Of a stretch of 64,000 bases of DNA, positions 44,663 to 53,808 are shown one piece after another; position 1 is the stretch's first letter, and the number at the start of each line of letters is the position of its first letter. Location of the stretch: assembly GCA_021739695.1 (NCBI GenBank), contig JAIPBM010000009.1:62001-126000 (forward strand). The letters are read 5' to 3'. The notes beneath the pieces were generated by a model that searched no databases, was not told where the DNA came from, and saw only the letters and a program-made list of their open reading frames with translations. The position numbers and the translations under genes are program-made. This DNA is from Flavobacteriales bacterium (GTDB lineage Bacteria; Bacteroidota; Bacteroidia; UBA10329).

Positions 44663-45683
44663 CTCCGCCTTTCAATTGTAAGGTGTCCTGAGATGATTTC
44701 AAGCTATCTATTACCGATTCTATTTCTGTGGAAGTGAAATCGTAATAGCCAGATTTTGGAAGAAGAATGTCGTAATGCCTACCTGATTTGTTGGCAAGAT
44801 ATGTATCGCGCAACCACGGATTAAATACCTTCAGAATCTTGTAATTCGCTTTATGATCGTGGGCAAATTTGGCCAGATCAGCAATGGCCGTATCTACACC
44901 AAGCGTGTAGGTTTGCTGCGGTGTGTAAAGGTCCTTAAGCCGATAGTGAAATCCGTATTTGGTTGGATGTTCGTGAATTTCTTTGGCAGCAAGAACTCGA
45001 AAAACGTACCTACTGGTTTCATCATTCAGAAGAAGATCGTAATAGTTGTTTGCTTCCTGCCGATTCATTTGTCTCTCAACCCCATTCATGCCCATGTTAT
45101 AGCTGGCGGCAGCCAAGGTCCAACTGCCATAGCGTTTATACGCGGCATTCAAATATTTGCAGGCTGCTTCTGTCGATTTCACCACATTATATCTCTCGTC
45201 AATTACTTCATTCACTTCTAGACCATACTCTTGCCCAGTTGTTTTTAGCAACTGCCAAAATCCAACTGCTCCAGCTGATGAAACCACGTTCATCAATCCG
45301 CTTTCTACCAGCGCCAAGTATTTGAAATCGTCTGGAATTCCGTTGGCCTTTAAAATTGGTTCGATAACAGGAAACCACTTGTTTGCACGCTTATGATAAA
45401 GCATGGTGTTCGACTGCCAATACGTGTTGATCAGTAACTCACGGTCCAATCGTTCGTGCACGTCTTCATCAATTACAGGCACTTTCTCACCACAGAAGGC
45501 AAGATTTTCGGGAATATTTACGCTATAAACACGGTAATCCTCATTGAAGCGGTCCTGAAAATTCTCATCCTCATTCTTGTGGTCATCGCTCGAGAAAAGG
45601 AATAGATGAGGACCTAATAAAACGGTCAACAGAAGCACGATGCTTGTAACTAAGCGTTGCGTTGTTTCTTTCATCTCGATCAA
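44655..45683 (-). CDS. Lytic transglycosylase (SLT domain)
   Basis: A 342-residue protein with an N-terminal membrane anchor or signal (RLVTSIVLLLTVLLGPHLF). The SLT domain has the catalytic Glu in LALVESGLMNVVSSAGAVGFWQL and the motifs YGLEVNEVIDERYN and AAASYNMGMNGVERQM. It cleaves the MurNAc-GlcNAc bond of peptidoglycan, forming anhydro-muropeptides. The C-terminal ~90 residues lack an obvious LysM. It overlaps both neighbours (4 bases with the MraY-like gene, 8 with uvrA), so a cell-wall gene, a polysaccharide initiator and a DNA repair gene share one transcript. Confidence 0.88.
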   Translation of the reverse strand: MIEMKETTQRLVTSIVLLLTVLLGPHLFLFSSDDHKNEDENFQDRFNEDYRVYSVNIPENLAFCGEKVPVIDEDVHERLDRELLINTYWQSNTMLYHKRANKWFPVIEPILKANGIPDDFKYLALVESGLMNVVSSAGAVGFWQLLKTTGQEYGLEVNEVIDERYNVVKSTEAACKYLNAAYKRYGSWTLAAASYNMGMNGVERQMNRQEANNYYDLLLNDETSRYVFRVLAAKEIHEHPTKYGFHYRLKDLYTPQQTYTLGVDTAIADLAKFAHDHKANYKILKVFNPWLRDTYLANKSGRHYDILLPKSGYYDFTSTEIESVIDSLKSSQDTLQLKGGDE

Positions 45684-46771
45684 CGTTTTTCCTTGCTTTT
45701 ATTCACGCGTGTAATTCCGTAAAGAAATCCGAACAGAATCAGAAAATAAGCGAGGAATATTCCAAAGTGGATATATTCCCAACGCGCAATGAGTCGATCT
45801 ATTATTATCAGAAAGATCACTGATAAGAAAGACAATCCGAAGAACGAAAGCGCAACTTGCCTATCTGTTAGTCCAAGATAGGAGAGATGGTGGGTTGTAT
45901 GATCTTTACCTCCCACAAACGGTGATTGTCCTTTTAAAAGTCGGTTAATGGTCACAGTTGTCGTGTCAATGATTGGAACGATGAATACCAATAACGCTAC
46001 AATGAACTGTTTTGTTTGAATACGGAAATCGGGCTCAGCATGTCCGTTCCATAAATATAGGATACCGATTGCTGCCAAGAACACTCCTAGGAATTGACTT
46101 CCTGTATCGCCCATATACATTTTGGATGGATTCCAGTTGTAGTAAAGAAATCCAAGCAATCCTGCCAATACGCCCAAAAGCGTAATGAAGTAGATGCTTA
46201 GTACTTCTCCTTTTGAAAATAGCATGTAAAGCACAGCCAATATCACTGAAATGGAAACCGTTGTCGTAATCCCGTCCATGTTGTCTAACATGTTGATGGA
46301 ATTCATAAGTCCAACAACCCAGAGAATGGTTAGGAAATAGTCTACAGGAGTGATTCCAGAAATGTTGATGCTTGTACCAGTTGCAATTAGAATAATCGCA
46401 CTGCTGAACTGAGCAAAGAACTTGAGAAAGGGTTTCGTGTTGTACGCATCATCAGCCAATCCAACAACGAAACCTAATGAGCAAGCAGCCATTACTCCTA
46501 AAAATTGGACAATGTCGTTGATGTAAGTGACAGCCTCAAATAGAATTGAATAGCAAGCGATCGAGAAGAGAAACATGATGTAAAACGAGATTCCACCGAA
46601 TGCAGGCTTGGAAGTGGAACTCCATCTGACCATAGATTCTGTCTGATCCTTTACCCCCAAGTTCCGTGAGAACTTCAAGAATAGGCCGTTAATAAGGAAT
46701 GAGAACAATGTGGCGCAGACCAAGAATGCTGCGTAAACCCAAAGGACCTGTTCTGCGTTTAGTTTTAGCAT
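45680..46771 (-). CDS. MraY/WecA-family undecaprenyl-phosphate sugar-1-phosphate transferase
   Basis: A 363-residue protein with about ten to eleven transmembrane helices. Signature segments are VVGLADDAYNTKPFLK (Asp pair for Mg2+), NMLDNMDGIT, YMGDTGSQFLG, and VGGKDHTTHHLSYLG (cytoplasmic His-rich loop, as in WecA/TagO/WbpL rather than MraY). It would transfer a sugar-1-phosphate, probably GlcNAc- or FucNAc-type, to undecaprenyl phosphate and so start an O-antigen or exopolysaccharide. The context agrees: rfbC, Wzc-like kinase and OPX protein lie directly upstream. Confidence 0.92.
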   Translation of the reverse strand: MLKLNAEQVLWVYAAFLVCATLFSFLINGLFLKFSRNLGVKDQTESMVRWSSTSKPAFGGISFYIMFLFSIACYSILFEAVTYINDIVQFLGVMAACSLGFVVGLADDAYNTKPFLKFFAQFSSAIILIATGTSINISGITPVDYFLTILWVVGLMNSINMLDNMDGITTTVSISVILAVLYMLFSKGEVLSIYFITLLGVLAGLLGFLYYNWNPSKMYMGDTGSQFLGVFLAAIGILYLWNGHAEPDFRIQTKQFIVALLVFIVPIIDTTTVTINRLLKGQSPFVGGKDHTTHHLSYLGLTDRQVALSFFGLSFLSVIFLIIIDRLIARWEYIHFGIFLAYFLILFGFLYGITRVNKSKEKR

Positions 46772-46807
46772 CTTATTCAGATATGAGCGACATGATCAAC
46801 GTAATTA

Positions 46808-47350
46808 TTAAAACTGGCTATTCAGTTCAGAAAAGCGAGGCGCCAATGAATCTTTTTCAGAAAGAATTGGGTTTTGAATTCCCCAGTCTATTCCGAGTTC
46901 AGCGTCATTCCATAATATGCTGCCTTCCGAATCTCGGTTGTATTCTTCGGTACAGTCATAATAAAATATGGTATCGTCCATCAAGGTTTTGAATCCGTGA
47001 GCAAACCCTGGAGGCACCCACAGTGCTTTCTTGTTTTCCTCTGATAGTTCAATGGAAAAATGCTTGCCATAGGTCATTGAATTCTTGCGTATATCCACTA
47101 CCACATCTAATACCGCGCCTTTCAAAACGCGAATCAATTTCCCTTGAGAAAATGGCGGATTTTGGAAGTGTAATCCTCGGACGACTCCTCCCTGCGATTT
47201 CGAAATATTCGTCTGTTTAATGTCCATAACCAATCCATCAGCTTCGAATGCTTGCTTGTTGAATGCCTCATAGAAATATCCTCGAGGGTCATCAAAAACT
47301 TTAGCTTCTACAATAAACAGGTCTTTAAGCTCAGTTTCAATTAATTTCAT
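46808..47350 (-). CDS. rfbC: dTDP-4-dehydrorhamnose 3,5-epimerase
   Basis: A 180-residue cupin-fold epimerase of normal length. It shows DPRGYFYEAFNK, VRGLHFQNPPFSQGKLIRVLKG (catalytic His), VVDIRKNS, and WVPPGFAHGF. It converts dTDP-4-keto-6-deoxyglucose to the L-lyxo isomer in dTDP-L-rhamnose synthesis. The rest of the rml pathway (rfbA, rfbB, rfbD) is not in this window. It lies 10 bases after the Wzc-like kinase gene. Confidence 0.95.
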   Translation of the reverse strand: MKLIETELKDLFIVEAKVFDDPRGYFYEAFNKQAFEADGLVMDIKQTNISKSQGGVVRGLHFQNPPFSQGKLIRVLKGAVLDVVVDIRKNSMTYGKHFSIELSEENKKALWVPPGFAHGFKTLMDDTIFYYDCTEEYNRDSEGSILWNDAELGIDWGIQNPILSEKDSLAPRFSELNSQF

Positions 47351-47360
47351 TCAACTCTCG

Positions 47361-49841
47361 TTATTCATATTTTTTCTGGAAAAGACGTTTCCAAAGGCTC
47401 CCTTGTCCTTTTTCTTCATCTTCCTCGTAATAACCATAACCATAACCATAACCATAACCATAACCATAACCATAACCATAACCATAGCCGTAACCATAGC
47501 CGTAGCCGTAGCCATAACCAGAGCGCTGTGTATCTTGACCATTTAGGATAACAGAAAGATTACTCACTTTATTCTCATGCTTTAATCGATAAATGTTGTC
47601 GATAAATGGCTTCTTGGAATAATTGGCTCTAGCAATATATATAGGGTAGTCTGCCTTTTGCATGTTCAAGATACCATCTGTAACTATTCCACAAGGAGGG
47701 TTATCAATGATGATGATATCGTAGGATTTCTTTAATTCTCCGATTACAAGATCCATTCGGTCATTGATAATCAACTCTGAAGGGTTTGGCGGTATGGGGC
47801 CTGCCGTGATAAAATAAAGGTTTTCTAACGTACTTGATTTAACACAATCAGAAATTTCATCTTGCCCAATCAAAAGCGTGCTCATGCCCTTGTCATTTTC
47901 CACGTTGAAACCAAGGTGAATTTTCGGTTTTCTCATGTCTAGGTCAAGGATGATTACTTTCTTGCCAGCATAAGCAATTATTCCCCCTAAATTGATGGCC
48001 ACAAATGTTTTGCCTTCCCCAGAAATGGTTGATGTGATGGATATTAGTTTTGATTGCCCACTTTCGGCAGAAATGTACTTAAGATTAGTTCGGATGGATC
48101 GGAATGCTTCCGATATCATCGATTTAGGGTTCTTGTCAACCAACAGTTGAGAGTTGGGAATATCCTTTTTGTATCTCGGAACTACTCCCAAAACAGCAAC
48201 ATCAATGTGCTTTATAATGTCGCGGATAGATGTTATCTGGTTGAACAACAGATACTTAAATAGCACAATAGCGATGCTTAACATGAGTGCTGCAACAAAA
48301 CTTAGAGATATAACCGATTTGCGGTCGGGGAAAACGGGGTTTGTTGGAAGGTTCGCAGTTTCTAAAACACGATTGTTGGATACATAACCTGCTTTGGAAA
48401 TGGAATACTCAGCTTTTCGGTCTACGAGTGTATTATAAAAACTTTCATTTACGCGATAGATTCGCATCAATCTTGAATATTCAATCTCGTCATAAGTTGA
48501 CTCTTCAGCCAGCGTCTCATTTTTGTAGATCTTGATTTGTTTGTTAATCTCCGTTAGCCGATTGTTAATGTTTTGCTTTACGGAGGTCAGACTCTCAATT
48601 ATCAGTTTTTTTTGAATTCCAATTTGATAATTCAGCGCTTTGATCTGATCACTGGTTTCTTTAACTACGTACAGTGCTTGCTCTTTCTGTAGCAGCATTC
48701 CCTGTAAGCTTTTTAAGGAGGTCGCAATGATTCCTTCGTGTTCAGAGCCAGCCAAAAGAGAAACAAGCCTGTAAACATCGAGATTGACATTTTCAGCAAT
48801 TTCAGCTTCTACTTCACTTAAGATCGTTTGTTCCACTGTTAGGTCTACAGCTTCATCTTCTAGCGTTTTTAAGCGGCCTTCAACAGAAGGTAGAGCCCGT
48901 GATTCGATGGCTGACTTATCATTGATTTTGTGTTCTTTTCTGAATGACTGAATGTTGTTTTCGGACTCATATAATCGGTCGTATATCTTTGCTAACTGAG
49001 CGTCAATGAATTCCAGAATTCCATTTGCGGACTCTTGTTTTCGTAGCTTATCGCCTTCAATGAAGTCTTCTGCAATTTGTTGCACGATGTCTCTGGCCTT
49101 AACTGCATTATGATCTTTCAGTTTAACATTAATGGTTTTCGCGTATTCATTTAGTATCTCAACCTCAAGTTTTCCTAAATAGCTATTTAGGTACGTTTCT
49201 TCACTGTTAATAATCACATAAAATTGATTCTGTTCCTCGTTTTGATTCTGAAGAATTCTTTCATAATTGTTCACAACAACTTGAAAAGCAATATCCTGCG
49301 TGTTAATTGAATCTAGAAGGGAACTTTCAAGTGCAATTGTCTGATCACTTAGGCTGTATTCAACGTAAATTCGATAATTATCAATAAATGTGAGGTTTAT
49401 AGGTTGATTGTAGATTTCAGGATTTTTGATTGAATAAGTAATTGAAAAAGGAGAGCTTTGGTAAAGCTCAGAACTTAGAACTTCACCTTTTATCATATAG
49501 CTGATGTCCAATGGAAGTTTGGACAGCGACTCCTTGATTGAGACTGGAGAACGAAGCAGTTCAATTTCCTGTTGAATTGTTTCACTATGAAGATCACTCG
49601 TTTGAAGAAGCGCATTCGTTCTGGCATCGTGTCCCAATTGAACCGTTGCTACAGATTGATAAACGGGAGGAGTAAACCTTAGATAGAGAAACGCTACGAA
49701 CGCAAAAAAAGTGAACAATATGATAATGGCCAGAATGTTCTGCCGCGTGATTGATAGCAGAAGGCCAACGTCTATCTCATCATTGATGAGCGATATGTTC
49801 TTCTTATTGTCCAAGTTGTTGAAGTCTAGTAACGATGGCAA
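47361..49841 (-). CDS. Wzc-like polysaccharide co-polymerase/BY-kinase with (Gly-Tyr)15 tail
   Basis: An 826-residue protein with two membrane helices (near 35-52 and 515-530) flanking a long periplasmic coiled-coil (Wzz/GNVR) region. The C-terminal cytoplasmic BY-kinase has Walker A TSTISGEGKTFVA (~605), Walker A' VIILDLDMRKPKIH and Walker B IIIIDNPPCG. The tail is fifteen Gly-Tyr pairs, then YEEDEEKGQG and a basic end. Tyrosine-rich tails in this family are autophosphorylated and control polymer export; a tail of perfect GY pairs is unusual. The gene overlaps the upstream OPX gene by 38 bases. Confidence 0.92.
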   Translation of the reverse strand: MPSLLDFNNLDNKKNISLINDEIDVGLLLSITRQNILAIIILFTFFAFVAFLYLRFTPPVYQSVATVQLGHDARTNALLQTSDLHSETIQQEIELLRSPVSIKESLSKLPLDISYMIKGEVLSSELYQSSPFSITYSIKNPEIYNQPINLTFIDNYRIYVEYSLSDQTIALESSLLDSINTQDIAFQVVVNNYERILQNQNEEQNQFYVIINSEETYLNSYLGKLEVEILNEYAKTINVKLKDHNAVKARDIVQQIAEDFIEGDKLRKQESANGILEFIDAQLAKIYDRLYESENNIQSFRKEHKINDKSAIESRALPSVEGRLKTLEDEAVDLTVEQTILSEVEAEIAENVNLDVYRLVSLLAGSEHEGIIATSLKSLQGMLLQKEQALYVVKETSDQIKALNYQIGIQKKLIIESLTSVKQNINNRLTEINKQIKIYKNETLAEESTYDEIEYSRLMRIYRVNESFYNTLVDRKAEYSISKAGYVSNNRVLETANLPTNPVFPDRKSVISLSFVAALMLSIAIVLFKYLLFNQITSIRDIIKHIDVAVLGVVPRYKKDIPNSQLLVDKNPKSMISEAFRSIRTNLKYISAESGQSKLISITSTISGEGKTFVAINLGGIIAYAGKKVIILDLDMRKPKIHLGFNVENDKGMSTLLIGQDEISDCVKSSTLENLYFITAGPIPPNPSELIINDRMDLVIGELKKSYDIIIIDNPPCGIVTDGILNMQKADYPIYIARANYSKKPFIDNIYRLKHENKVSNLSVILNGQDTQRSGYGYGYGYGYGYGYGYGYGYGYGYGYGYGYYEEDEEKGQGSLWKRLFQKKYE
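47430..47519 (-). repeat. Hexanucleotide tandem repeat encoding (Gly-Tyr)15
   Basis: Fifteen in-frame hexamers, mostly ATAACC on the plus strand (GGTTAT on the coding strand), with ATAGCC, GTAACC and GTAGCC variants clustered at the 5' end of the coding strand. The nine hexamers nearest the 3' end of the gene are identical or nearly so. Copy-number change would alter the tail by two residues each and keep the frame. Confidence 0.95.
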
Positions 49842-50565
49842 CAGTACTTACAACTGAACTGAGAATTGCTAAATATGGTGCAAGTTCGGACAAGACTTTT
49901 GAAACGTAGTTGCCTCTTGTTTCGATATAAATGATATCGTTTGCCTGCATCACCAAATTTGCACTTTGAATACCTTGAATAGTAGACAGGTCAACGAGAT
50001 ATACACTTGGATTTCTCAAATCGCCACGAACGATCTTAACTTTGTTCGCTTTTCCTTGAGATGGAATACCTCCGGACATGGCAAGGACTTCAAACAAAGT
50101 GGTATTGTCGTTAACTAAGCTTACAACACTTGTGTTAGCACCAGCAAAAATCATTACTCTTTTGTTGCTGACCTCAAGAAGAACAAATGGGTTATTGTAA
50201 AATTCTGAGAACTTGTCCTCAATTAACATTTCTGCTTGGCGAATCGTGAGTCCTTCCAAATAAATTCTCCCGAATAATGGAAGTTTCGCAAAACCGTCAG
50301 ATTCTATTTTTATCTCAAGATCTGTAGCTCCTCCAACGGAACCAGAAGCACCGCCAGAAATATTGATCATGCCAGCCCCATCATTCGTCATCAATCTAAC
50401 AGCAATTCGATCGTTTGCAGCAATCCGGTATTGTGTCTCTTGAATTTCCGAAAAATCAGAATATTCAAAACCAGGACCAATTCTCATCATCCTGTCTCTG
50501 TATAAATACCGTTCGCAAGAACTGAACAGAACCAAGAGAAGTAAGCCAAAAAAACGGTATCTCAT
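49804..50565 (-). CDS. OPX-family polysaccharide export lipoprotein (Wza-like)
   Basis: A 253-residue protein with a lipoprotein signal peptide (FFGLLLLVLFSSC, lipid Cys ~17). The polysaccharide export domain covers ~45-130 (YRIAANDRIAVRLM ... GFAKLPLFGRIYLEGLTIRQAE). A SLBB domain follows (VMIFAGANTSVVSLVNDNTTLFEVLAMSGGI). The C-terminal helix at ~225-245 is hydrophobic, as in many Bacteroidota OPX proteins. It should form the periplasm-to-surface conduit for the exopolysaccharide with the Wzc-like protein encoded next. Confidence 0.92.
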   Translation of the reverse strand: MRYRFFGLLLLVLFSSCERYLYRDRMMRIGPGFEYSDFSEIQETQYRIAANDRIAVRLMTNDGAGMINISGGASGSVGGATDLEIKIESDGFAKLPLFGRIYLEGLTIRQAEMLIEDKFSEFYNNPFVLLEVSNKRVMIFAGANTSVVSLVNDNTTLFEVLAMSGGIPSQGKANKVKIVRGDLRNPSVYLVDLSTIQGIQSANLVMQANDIIYIETRGNYVSKVLSELAPYLAILSSVVSTVAIVTRLQQLGQ

Positions 50566-50583
50566 CTAAAGCTTAGATTTCTG

Positions 50584-50591
50584 CAAAGGTA
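50584..50591 (-). promoter_or_regulatory. Putative -7 promoter box of the OPX/Wzc operon
   Basis: The minus strand reads TACCTTTG (TAnnTTTG) 19 bases before the OPX start codon. It would drive OPX, Wzc-like, rfbC and possibly the downstream transferase, transglycosylase and uvrA genes. Confidence 0.5.
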
Positions 50592-50614
50592 AGTATTAAT
50601 CGAGGCTGATTCTG

Positions 50615-51811
50615 CTATTTGCCATTCTCCAACAGCCGCTTGTAGAGACTGTCCATTTTTGATGTAAGTTGACTGTAATGGAACCGCTCTCCTACGTGGC
50701 TCCAGCCCTTACCAGACATTTCATTTCTCAGTTCGTCAGATTCAATCAAACTCATGAGATTTTCGGCCATTTTTAATTCGTCCGTAGGTTCGGCAAGTAA
50801 ACCAGTTATGCCATGGTCAACTACGTTTTCAACGCCACCAACATTTGTAGAGACAACCGGAGTTCCGCTTGCTTGCGCTTCAATTAAACTTACTGGAGTC
50901 CCTTCATTTTTTGACGTTAGAATTACAATATCTAATCCTGCATTTATCGCGTCAATATCGTTTCTCCAAGAACAAAAAGTGAGCGGAACACCTTCAGGTT
51001 TGTAATCTGGAAACGCATTAAATGGGATGCTGATTTCTGAACAGAATGCTTCCAGTTCTTGGCGCATTTCACCATCGCCTACAATGAAGAAGCGGACCTT
51101 TTTGGTCGTATTGTCGAGCACGTGCCGAACCAATCGAAGGAAGTATTTATGGTCTTTTATATCCACTAGACGACCAATGATTCCAACCGCAATTTCATCA
51201 TTCTGCACATTGAATTCTTTTCGGAATGCAGCTCGTTTTGATTCGGTATCTGTTCTGAAACGATCAAGGTCAAATCCCAGTGGAATTACCTCAAACTTAT
51301 CTGGTGGTGCAATTTTGTGTTCGATTGAAAGCTCGTGCTTTTGAATGTCGCTAATAGCGATAATCTTGGAAGTTCGCTTGGCCAACGAACGCTCTATTTG
51401 TTTGAACATGTTGGTCTTTAGCGAACCGAAATACGAATGGAAGTAATGGCCGTGAAACGTATGAACGATAACGGGAACCTTCCGATTATGCGCGGCTAAT
51501 CTTCCAATGGCACCAGGTTTAGAAGCGTGCGTATGAACGATATCAGGTTTGAAATCGTCAATGATCTTCTCAATGGCACGGTAAGCGGCCATATCAACAC
51601 CCAGACTAATTTCCCTTTGCATTTCTGGAACTATGACAGGCTTAATGCCTAAATCAGCAAGTATGTGACTCGAACTCGCTTCGTTCTCTTCCTTATCGCC
51701 ACCAATCAGCAGCGTTTCATATTCCGATGGAAGGTATTTGGTCAAATAGGCCACATTGAATGTTGGCCCGCCCAGGTTAAAGCGGTTGGCTATTCGAAGA
51801 ATTCTTGGCAT
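50615..51811 (-). CDS. Family 4 glycosyltransferase
   Basis: A 398-residue GT-B enzyme. The N-terminal domain starts MPRILRIANRFNLGGPTFN and contains IVHTHASKPGAIGRLAA and HTFHGHYFHSYFG. The C-terminal nucleotide-sugar domain has VGIIGRLVDIKDH, FFIVGDGEMRQELE and the ExxE segment LTSKNEGTPVSLIEAQASGTPVVSTNVGG. It would add one sugar to a lipid-linked exopolysaccharide intermediate; donor and acceptor are not decidable. It lies 3 bases after the asparagine synthase gene, so they are co-transcribed. Confidence 0.93.
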   Translation of the reverse strand: MPRILRIANRFNLGGPTFNVAYLTKYLPSEYETLLIGGDKEENEASSSHILADLGIKPVIVPEMQREISLGVDMAAYRAIEKIIDDFKPDIVHTHASKPGAIGRLAAHNRKVPVIVHTFHGHYFHSYFGSLKTNMFKQIERSLAKRTSKIIAISDIQKHELSIEHKIAPPDKFEVIPLGFDLDRFRTDTESKRAAFRKEFNVQNDEIAVGIIGRLVDIKDHKYFLRLVRHVLDNTTKKVRFFIVGDGEMRQELEAFCSEISIPFNAFPDYKPEGVPLTFCSWRNDIDAINAGLDIVILTSKNEGTPVSLIEAQASGTPVVSTNVGGVENVVDHGITGLLAEPTDELKMAENLMSLIESDELRNEMSGKGWSHVGERFHYSQLTSKMDSLYKRLLENGK

Positions 51812-51814
51812 TGG

Positions 51815-53743
51815 TCAGTGGCGAATATACCTTTTCCACCACGTTTGGAAAACAATCAGATTCCAGACGTGCGTGGCGGAATCGCCAGGGTCGTTAGAGT
51901 GTAATTTGTTGAGCAGTGTTTGAATCGCTGACCAATTGAAAAGTTGCTGCTCATCAACGAGTTTCTTGCTCAAAAGGTCTTCGTTTATAAGTGAATTCAA
52001 TTCTCCTTTGAACCAATTGAGTAGTGGAACCTCAAATCCGTGTTTTGGTCTTCTGAAAAGCATTTCTGGCAAATCCGCTCGAAACGTTTCTTGTAGAATC
52101 CGCTTTCGGATGGCGGAAGTGATCTTGTATTCTTCAGGAAGGGAACAAGCAAATTCCACAATTTCATGGTCCAAGAACGGAACGCGTACTTCCAAACTAT
52201 TTGCCATGCTCATTAGGTCTACTTTCGTGAGCATATCGTTTCTCAAAACCTGATGCAAATCGGTGTAAAGCACTTCGTCCAAGTCGTTAGTTGTGCCGAG
52301 TTCTTGGGTGAGTTTTTGCTTTCGTTTATTTAAATCCCCCGGCTCGTACCTCGCCACCCCCTTTGAAAGGGGGAAAATGGCATCTTCACCGTTTACCTTG
52401 AACATTAAGCGTTGAATGTCCTTTTCAGACATAAAGCTCGCCCAATTCCAATATCGATCCTTCGCGACAAGCGAAACGCCTTCGCTGAATTTCTGTAATT
52501 GTCTGACGCGATTTCCAATGCTCGAATTCCTTGAAGCAGGAAGTAAGAACCAAAGCGGTTTCAACGCTGCAACTAGTTGTTCTTTCATTCCTAGATTCCG
52601 TGCCCTGAACTCAGCTGCATGCTTATTGTAACCGCTGAAAAGTTCATCGGCACCATCACCAGAAAGGGCAACGGTTACGTGCTTTCTGGTATGGCGACAA
52701 AGGATATGAACGGGCAGGGCAGAGGAGTCTGCAAAAGGCCTGTCGATGTAGTTTAATACATCATGCAAATCTGCATACAGATCATCATTGGTGAGCTTGA
52801 AAACCGTGTGGTTCGAACCAATGTTTTTCGCGACAGCTTCAGCGTAATGTGTTTCGTCAAATAACGGTTCATCGGCATAACCGATAGAGAACGTATTCAG
52901 TTTATCGGTCTGTCTGGCTGCCAAAGTAGCTATGATGGAACTGTCAATTCCACCGCTCAAGAATGAACCCAGCGGTACGTCCGCAATCATCCTTCGCTGA
53001 ACGGATTTCTCCATCAACTCGCGCAGTTTTTGCTGCGCTTGCTCGTAAGACATGTCGGTTTTCGGAGCTGTTGGTTTTGGAATGCTCCAAAATGCCCCAC
53101 TTAGAACTTCCGAACTTCGAATTTTCATCCAAGTTCCAGGTTCCAACTCAAGCACATTCTTGAAAATCGTCTCTGGATAAGGCGTGTAATTGAACTGATG
53201 ATACAGAAACTGCGAATCTGCGTCAATCACTTTCGGTATTCCGAAAGCCATCAACGATTTCATTTCACTTCCGAAAACCAATACATCCGCATCTTGATAA
53301 ACCAACAGCGGTTTGATGCCCATTCGGTCACGAGCTAAAAACAACTCATCAGTTTCTTTATCGTGAATTGCTAGCGCGAAAAAGCCGTTCAATTTATCCA
53401 ATACCTTTTCGCCCCATTGAACATATCCTTGAAGTAGAATCTCGGTATCAGAACTGGTTCTTGGTTTGAAATTGGTCAGTTGCGCTTCAACTTCCTTGTA
53501 GTTGAATATCTCACCATTGAAAACCATTGTAAAACGTCCGCTTGCATCGGTGAATGGTTGATTGGCTGAAGCAGATGTGTCGATGATTGCCAAACGTGAA
53601 TGCCCCAAGGCTGCGCTGCCTTCAACGTACTTTCCACTACCGTCTGGACCGCGGAGCGCCATCGTTGCAATGGCGGCATCGAGCTTGGAATGGAATTCCT
53701 TGCCTTTATCGGTTATCGCATACGTTCCTGTAATGCCGCACAT
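51815..53743 (-). CDS. asnB: Asparagine synthase (glutamine-hydrolysing)
   Basis: A 642-residue AsnB-type enzyme. Met1 is followed by the catalytic Cys2 (MCGITGTYAI), the N-terminal glutaminase domain contains GHSRLAIIDTSASANQP and VFNGEIFN, and the synthetase domain has the PP-loop SGGIDSSIIATLA (~260) and ALSGDGADELFSGY. Members next to glycosyltransferases in Bacteroidota polysaccharide loci are suspected to amidate sugars or other carboxylates rather than make asparagine, so the substrate is open. A terminator separates it from lpd. Confidence 0.92.
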   Translation of the reverse strand: MCGITGTYAITDKGKEFHSKLDAAIATMALRGPDGSGKYVEGSAALGHSRLAIIDTSASANQPFTDASGRFTMVFNGEIFNYKEVEAQLTNFKPRTSSDTEILLQGYVQWGEKVLDKLNGFFALAIHDKETDELFLARDRMGIKPLLVYQDADVLVFGSEMKSLMAFGIPKVIDADSQFLYHQFNYTPYPETIFKNVLELEPGTWMKIRSSEVLSGAFWSIPKPTAPKTDMSYEQAQQKLRELMEKSVQRRMIADVPLGSFLSGGIDSSIIATLAARQTDKLNTFSIGYADEPLFDETHYAEAVAKNIGSNHTVFKLTNDDLYADLHDVLNYIDRPFADSSALPVHILCRHTRKHVTVALSGDGADELFSGYNKHAAEFRARNLGMKEQLVAALKPLWFLLPASRNSSIGNRVRQLQKFSEGVSLVAKDRYWNWASFMSEKDIQRLMFKVNGEDAIFPLSKGVARYEPGDLNKRKQKLTQELGTTNDLDEVLYTDLHQVLRNDMLTKVDLMSMANSLEVRVPFLDHEIVEFACSLPEEYKITSAIRKRILQETFRADLPEMLFRRPKHGFEVPLLNWFKGELNSLINEDLLSKKLVDEQQLFNWSAIQTLLNKLHSNDPGDSATHVWNLIVFQTWWKRYIRH

Positions 53744-53759
53744 ATCGGGTTCTAATTAA

Positions 53760-53792
53760 CAGAAAAGCCGTCAGTGAGACGGCTTCTTTCTG
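53760..53792 (-). terminator. Rho-independent terminator after lpd
   Basis: AAGCCGTC and GACGGCTT pair around a 5-base loop; on the minus strand the stem is followed by TTTTC. It lies 17 bases after the lpd stop. Confidence 0.8.
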
Positions 53793-53808
53793 AATATGTT
53801 GTCACCTA

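Noticed and set aside
47351-47542. Minus-strand ORF with a Met-Val repeat
   Set aside because: Out-of-frame reading of the GY hexamer repeat in the kinase gene.
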